Below, piece by piece: positions 61,201 to 64,000 of a DNA stretch of 64,000 bases (its first letter is position 1; the number at the start of each line of letters is the position of its first letter). The position numbers and the translations under genes are program-made. The stretch comes from Betaproteobacteria bacterium. Its GTDB lineage: Bacteria; Pseudomonadota; Gammaproteobacteria; Burkholderiales; SG8-39. The notes under the pieces are model-generated. The model was not told where the DNA came from, did not search any database, and saw nothing but the letters and a program-made list of their open reading frames with translations. The stretch covers positions 96,562 to 160,561 of the forward strand of contig JACPYS010000044.1 in assembly GCA_016195915.1 (NCBI GenBank). Direction: 5' to 3'.

Positions 61201-61855
61201 CGGTGATGTCGAGGGGGCGATCGCCGATTTCACCGCCGCAGTCGAACTCGAAGGTGCGCCCAAGGTGCAGGTAGCAAAAGGACTGTTCAATCGTGGCGCC
61301 ACGAAGCAGCAGCACGGTGATGTCGAGGGCGCGATTACCGATTACACGTCCATCATTGACCTCGAAGGCGCGCCCAGCGAGCAAGTCGCGATGGCGCTCT
61401 TCAATCGTAGCGTCTCAAAGCAACAGCGCGGTAATGTCGAAAGTGCGGTAGCCGATTACACCAAGATATTAGCCATAGAACTGCGCGACTACGAGCTAAT
61501 CTCGGATGCAGCGAGTGCTGCTTTCGAGACCGTCTCACAGGACAGCCGCGGCGATGCTGTTCTGCTCGCATTTGTATCTTCGCTCGCGAGAGCGCCACTA
61601 GCTGTCGCGACAGAGACTGCGATCCGTCTTCTGAACAAGATCGCGATATCCAAGCTGAAAGGCGCGTGGCCGAAAGCGTGGCGATTTCTTTCAACCAACT
61701 TACCTTCGGAAGTTCGCAATTCTCTGCGCATCTTCGAACCGGTTTGCACCGTATTGGAAACTGGTAATGAAGCGCAACTTGCCGCGCTCCCGCCGGAACA
61801 GCGCGACTTTGTGGAGAGCGTATTGCGCCGCTTTGATGTGATCAAGCAGTCGTGA
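58262..61855 (+). CDS. P-loop ATPase with fifteen 38-residue TPR-like repeats
   Basis: Protein of 1197 residues from GTG (GTGA overlap with the upstream gene). Walker A is GPRGAGKST at residues 52-60. The Walker B strand LILFVENIHLWL at 148-159 has VEN in place of the usual Asp-Glu, so hydrolysis may be slow or altered. Sensor 1 is LMLVGSAIRVL. A winged helix follows (QRKIIHALMERGGTAKPTDL). Residues 510-1081 are fifteen repeats with a strict 38-residue period, consensus ALxxRGxxKxxxGDxxGAIA then DYTxAIELEGAPxExVA. A helical cap of about 115 residues ends the protein. The build, NTPase plus winged helix plus long repeat sensor, is that of STAND-type signalling proteins. No effector domain was recognised. 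Confidence 0.82.
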   Translation: MTLVTHKYTPAGMSDRELLATFAAREHTVEYLLKSLRDQITAGTPSSFVVTGPRGAGKSTLIRLVALRIREDPVLSAAWIPIVFPEEQFNVYSLRDLLATTLEMLAKENLAGAKDWLASVAGEANDEQSLQLAITGLKEITRTQGRRLILFVENIHLWLEQSLDAKTKGTLRRLLMNEPFLMLVGSAIRVLDSLKNYDEALFNYLGEVRLDRLDTDQVFELLRRRAVFDGNDALLRDFPSQRAKVRAIAQLSGGNPRLTLMLYELLSHLQTSTVVQYLRRLVDELTPLFKHEIENLPPQQRKIIHALMERGGTAKPTDLVAPTRLRLNAITTQLKRLRDAQFVEVSGGGKGRAAYYSTPDRLFGIWYQMRYLNQNRRRIEVLVEALRIWFEEDERLLALKNLAERDRGAAPHVLRDASTTAEYLAVSLRGTQYAIQATESSIELWARTDLKEAAAVLADVVAYREGAETIDERLAHSQLAKWLIDHGDHARAIQALDSYVSSGPSDVMGFAEALISRGLAKAHLGDIEGEIADYTDAIGLTGAPKQQVARALFRRGNAKRQRGDFTSAIADYTSAIELDGANKADVAQALILRGVTKQQLGDLGGEVADYSTAIELKGTRTEDVVRATILRGVARNRHGDIEQSIADFTAAIERQGAPDELVAQVLNLRALAKEQRGDGDGAIDDYTATIRLVGATNRLAAEALLSRGSAKGRRGDIDGEIADYSAAIARPNAPKELVARALIARGITKGKRRDFDGAMADHSAVIDLEGAPQELVAQAFIARGVTKGKRRDFEPAIADYTTVIGLASTPKDLVAKAFALRATLNIQRGDFEGAIADYTASIEAEGAPKEAAVPALILRGLAKGEYGDTNGAIADYTTALELEGAPTERTAEALILRSFEKGNRGDAMGEIADWSTAIALENASKELLARAYIGRAIKRHQRGEFERAIGDYTAAIELEDAPSEDVAIALLGRGVTKEHRGDVEGAIADFTAAVELEGAPKVQVAKGLFNRGATKQQHGDVEGAITDYTSIIDLEGAPSEQVAMALFNRSVSKQQRGNVESAVADYTKILAIELRDYELISDAASAAFETVSQDSRGDAVLLAFVSSLARAPLAVATETAIRLLNKIAISKLKGAWPKAWRFLSTNLPSEVRNSLRIFEPVCTVLETGNEAQLAALPPEQRDFVESVLRRFDVIKQS
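59789..61504 (+). repeat. Fifteen in-frame 114-bp repeats (38-residue units)
   Basis: Coding repeats inside the large ATPase gene. The period is 114 bp in every copy after the first and units differ in many positions, so it is an old, selected array and not a recent expansion. The most constant core is GDxxGAIADYTxAI. The 38-residue length is four more than a classical TPR. Confidence 0.85.
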
Positions 61856-61860
61856 GACGA

Positions 61861-62724
61861 TCACGGGCGCTTTCGATGTTTGGGATTTTTCGAGGTTGAA
61901 CTCGCCGCACGTTTTCGTCCAAGGCGCGGCAGCGGAGCCGGGTTCGGCACTGCCTCGACCGCGCAGAACACGCCGCCCTGGTGCGTCTCCGCAACCGGAT
62001 CGCCCGGTTTTTCCCGCGCCAGTACTTCGGGCGCAAATTCCTCGGAATCATCCTGCGGCCGGTATCCGAGCCGGGTCGCGTTCGAATTGTCGTACCAGCT
62101 GCGCTTGTTGCCGGAGACGCCATACACGATCTCGAAGCGGATGTCCGGATGCTCGATGCCGATCGTGACGAGCTGCGCGAGATCGCGCGGGGTGAACAGC
62201 AGCGACAGGCGCCGCTTGTCGATCGGCAGCCGGTTGACGTTGCCGATGCGCATGCAGAACACTTCCATGCCGTACTTGTCTGCGTACAGGCTGCCTAGCG
62301 CCTCGCCGAATACTTTGGACACGCCGTAGCGCCCGTCGGGCTTGATGTACACGCGGTGGTCGATGGTCTGGTCGCGGCGGTAGAAACCCACTGCATGGTT
62401 CGAAGTCGCAAACAGGATGCGCTTCACGCCGTTTCTGCGCGCGGCTTCGAACACGTTGTAGCAGCCTATGATGTTGGCCGAGAGGATCGGTTCCCACGGC
62501 CCTTCCACCGAGTGGCCCCCAAGATGCACGATCGCATCCACGCCGCGCGTGATGCGCCGCGCGTCGGACATGTTTGAGATGTCCGCTCGGGTAAATTTTT
62601 CGTCCTTCCCGAGCAGATTGACCGGGCGCAGGTCGGACAGGCGCAGCTTGTATTTCCCCGCGAGTTCGCGGCGCAGGTGCGTGCCGACATCTCCGGCCGC
62701 ACCGGTAATCAGGATGGTCTTCAT
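61861..62724 (-). CDS. NAD-dependent epimerase/dehydratase, uronate dehydrogenase-like
   Basis: Short-chain dehydrogenase of 287 residues. Nucleotide loop TGAAGDVGTHLRREL at residues 7-21, Asp31 for NAD, DAIVHLGGHSVEGPWE, then LFATSNHAVGFY and the catalytic pair Tyr133/Lys137 (GRYGVSKVFGEAL). The match is closest to uronate dehydrogenases, which oxidise galacturonate or glucuronate to the aldarolactone. The C-terminal 40 residues (PLPRLGRKRAASSTSKNPK) are basic and atypical. Overlaps the hydroxyacid dehydrogenase stop by four bases. Confidence 0.82.
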   Translation of the reverse strand: MKTILITGAAGDVGTHLRRELAGKYKLRLSDLRPVNLLGKDEKFTRADISNMSDARRITRGVDAIVHLGGHSVEGPWEPILSANIIGCYNVFEAARRNGVKRILFATSNHAVGFYRRDQTIDHRVYIKPDGRYGVSKVFGEALGSLYADKYGMEVFCMRIGNVNRLPIDKRRLSLLFTPRDLAQLVTIGIEHPDIRFEIVYGVSGNKRSWYDNSNATRLGYRPQDDSEEFAPEVLAREKPGDPVAETHQGGVFCAVEAVPNPAPLPRLGRKRAASSTSKNPKHRKRP

Positions 62725-63713
62725 GGCTTGAGCAGCTCCTTTCTCGTCCAGTGTTCGGCGTTGACCGCACCCCTCGGTGCGTTTCGCTTCAGAATTTCCG
62801 CTGTCTGCGCAACCGTTTCCAGCGACTGGTGCTCGATCGCCTGCGGTGTCAATCCCGCGGTGTGTGGGGTCGCAATCACATCGGTGCGCGCTGCGATCGC
62901 GGGCGTCGGCATCTGGTCCGGCGCGCGGCCGACATCCAGTGCGCAGGCCGCGATGCGCCCCGAATCCAGCGCCCGCGCGAGCGCCCCCTCATCGACCAGG
63001 TTGCCTCGCGACACATTGATGAAGAACGCACCCTGTTTCATGCGTCCGAACGCAGCATCGTTCATCAGGTTCTCGGTCTCGGGCGTAGCCACTGCGAGCG
63101 GCACGACGAAGTCCGACGCCTCCAGCAGTGCCTCGAGCGACACCTGCACGATCCCGGGCTCGAACACTTTAACGTGCGGATCGTTCACCAGCACGCGCAT
63201 GCCGAAGGCCTTGCCGATCTCCGCCACGTGCCGGCCGATCGCGCCGTAGCCGATCACGCCGAGCGTCGCACCGGCAAGCTGCCTGCCCACGCGCGCCTCG
63301 GGCACACGGCCGGCGTGGTAATCCGACGCGGCCCGCGAGACGCCACGCGCCAGATCCACCATCATGCCGAACACCAGCTCGGTCACCGCGGGTACGAAAC
63401 CCGCGCTCGCCTGGGTGACCAGCACCCCCGCCCTGCTTGCCGCCGCCACGTCGACATTGCGGATATCGATCGCGCAGCGCACGAACGCGATCAATGCGGG
63501 CAGCTGCTCGAACAGCGCTGCCGGCCCCGGCGACTGCCGGTAGGAAACGATCACGCCGCAATCGGCCGCGGCCGCGACCAGCGCCTCGCCCTCGAGCGGT
63601 GCGCGGCCGTGGTGCAGCCGGACTTCGCCAAGCTTCTCGAGGCCCGCGAGCGCGCGGGCGCCGTAGTAGTTGGCGAGCGCCTCGGGCGAGTGCGTGAGCA
63701 GGATGCGGGCCAT
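62721..63713 (-). CDS. D-isomer-specific 2-hydroxyacid dehydrogenase
   Basis: NAD(P)-dependent enzyme of 330 residues. Rossmann loop GVIGYGAIG at 152-160, catalytic Arg236 (INVSRGNLVDEGAL) and His284 (ATPHTAGLTP). The Glu normally in the LDVFxxEP motif is replaced: the stretch reads ALDVGRAPDQ, so Asp266 may take over or activity may differ. Upstream gene of a two-gene operon with the uronate-dehydrogenase-like protein, which suggests sugar-acid metabolism. Confidence 0.85.
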   Translation of the reverse strand: MARILLTHSPEALANYYGARALAGLEKLGEVRLHHGRAPLEGEALVAAAADCGVIVSYRQSPGPAALFEQLPALIAFVRCAIDIRNVDVAAASRAGVLVTQASAGFVPAVTELVFGMMVDLARGVSRAASDYHAGRVPEARVGRQLAGATLGVIGYGAIGRHVAEIGKAFGMRVLVNDPHVKVFEPGIVQVSLEALLEASDFVVPLAVATPETENLMNDAAFGRMKQGAFFINVSRGNLVDEGALARALDSGRIAACALDVGRAPDQMPTPAIAARTDVIATPHTAGLTPQAIEHQSLETVAQTAEILKRNAPRGAVNAEHWTRKELLKP

Positions 63714-63876
63714 ACTTGATCCGATGCGCAGTATAGCGGTGCGATTGCCAGCGCGCGGTGGCCGGTGCCATGAGGGTATCCAAACTCAAAAAGACCACCC
63801 CCGCCAAGGCTCTTCACGCACCGCCACGTGCGACATTCACACCTCGCCCGAGACCGTTACGCTAGACATCATGTAT

Positions 63877-63960
63877 TGACCTGCCGCACCTCAAGCGACG
63901 CGGATTACGCTTGGGGTTTTTCAACCTTCGGCGCAGAGCCGATATTGAGGGGGCAGGTCA
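63877..63960 (+). promoter_or_regulatory. Structured leader upstream of IS110 transposase
   Basis: An outer stem, tgacctgcc (63877-63885) with ggcaggtca (63952-63960), encloses two hairpins. The first has arms 63889-63897 and 63908-63916 followed by a T-run to 63921. The second is tcggc/gccga at 63928-63942. The right outer arm contains part of the ribosome-binding region and the A of the start codon. IS110 elements encode a bridge RNA in this position, so this may be it or part of it; translational control is the alternative. Confidence 0.45.
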
Positions 63961-64000
63961 TGGAAGAGTTTAGCAAGTACGTGGCGCTGGACGTGCATAA
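63960..64000 (+). CDS. IS110-family transposase (5' end only)
   Basis: The first 13 codons, MEEFSKYVALDVH, reach the right edge. The start has gagggggc upstream. KYVALDVHK-type openings with the Asp of the DEDD catalytic site are typical of IS110 transposases. The rest is outside the window, so this rests on a short match plus the structured leader. Confidence 0.6.
   Translation, partial: MEEFSKYVALDVH

Noticed and set aside
59789..61504. Possible CRISPR-like array because of regular DNA repeats
   Set aside because: The repeats are 114 bp, in frame, degenerate and encode a protein solenoid; there are no short identical repeats with unique spacers and no cas genes.

Overview
The window is high-GC, densely packed chromosomal DNA of the kind seen in Betaproteobacteria (Burkholderiales or a related lineage). 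The main pointers are seven Bug/TctC-type periplasmic solute-binding proteins without permeases beside them, the fba-purC-purE-sua5 gene order, TRAP-TAXI transport, and many Phd/VapB-PIN toxin-antitoxin pairs. The placement is inferred from gene content; no rRNA or tRNA was seen.

Layout. 1-4.8 kb: the end of a CurA-like reductase, then an acyl-CoA catabolic cluster (acyl-CoA ligase, divergent TetR regulator, enoyl-CoA hydratase, Bug protein) with a likely TetR operator between the divergent genes. 5.0-6.7 kb: an autoinhibited Fic protein with a perfect inverted repeat at its promoter, and a decayed vapBC. 6.8-10.2 kb: a PchB-like chorismate mutase, a Bug protein, and a TrpE/PhzE-like chorismate enzyme whose C-terminal amidotransferase domain looks dead. 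10.2-10.9 kb: vapBC. 10.96-15.4 kb: a MetE-like protein and a four-gene nitrate/sulfonate/taurine-type ABC importer.

15.4-20.0 kb is an AT-rich foreign island. It holds a RelA/SpoT synthetase fused to TPR-like repeats, an IS630 transposase remnant, and a four-gene small-protein operon ending in an XRE regulator and driven by a good sigma70 promoter. At its right edge is the cut-off 3' end of a DUF885 gene. 20.0-27.8 kb: a two-subunit Rieske dioxygenase, a membrane adenylate cyclase, three Bug proteins and a class III CoA-transferase.

27.8-40.2 kb is one long minus-strand carboxylate catabolism block. It contains a SuyAB/UxaA-like lyase, a complete complex II-like set (Fe-S subunit, two anchors and a distal flavoprotein), a two-subunit class I fumarase split by a chalcone-isomerase-like gene, a Bug protein, a TRAP-TAXI transporter and a malic enzyme. 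Its likely job is to take up hydroxy- or sulfo-carboxylates and feed them through fumarate and malate to pyruvate.

40.4-45 kb: Phd/PIN toxin-antitoxin genes, several broken, around a PhoD phosphatase. 45-50.8 kb: an ABC binding protein, a lipoprotein, sua5-purE-purC-fba (purK is absent from its expected place) and a Bug protein. 51-56.9 kb: a Gld-type ABC exporter operon ending in a hydrolase and a thioesterase. 57.0-61.9 kb: a two-gene module of an archaeal-type AAA ATPase and a 1197-residue P-loop protein with fifteen 38-residue repeats; this is the best candidate here for an undescribed system. 61.9-63.7 kb: a uronate-dehydrogenase-like protein and a 2-hydroxyacid dehydrogenase. The right edge cuts into an IS110-family transposase preceded by a strongly folded leader.
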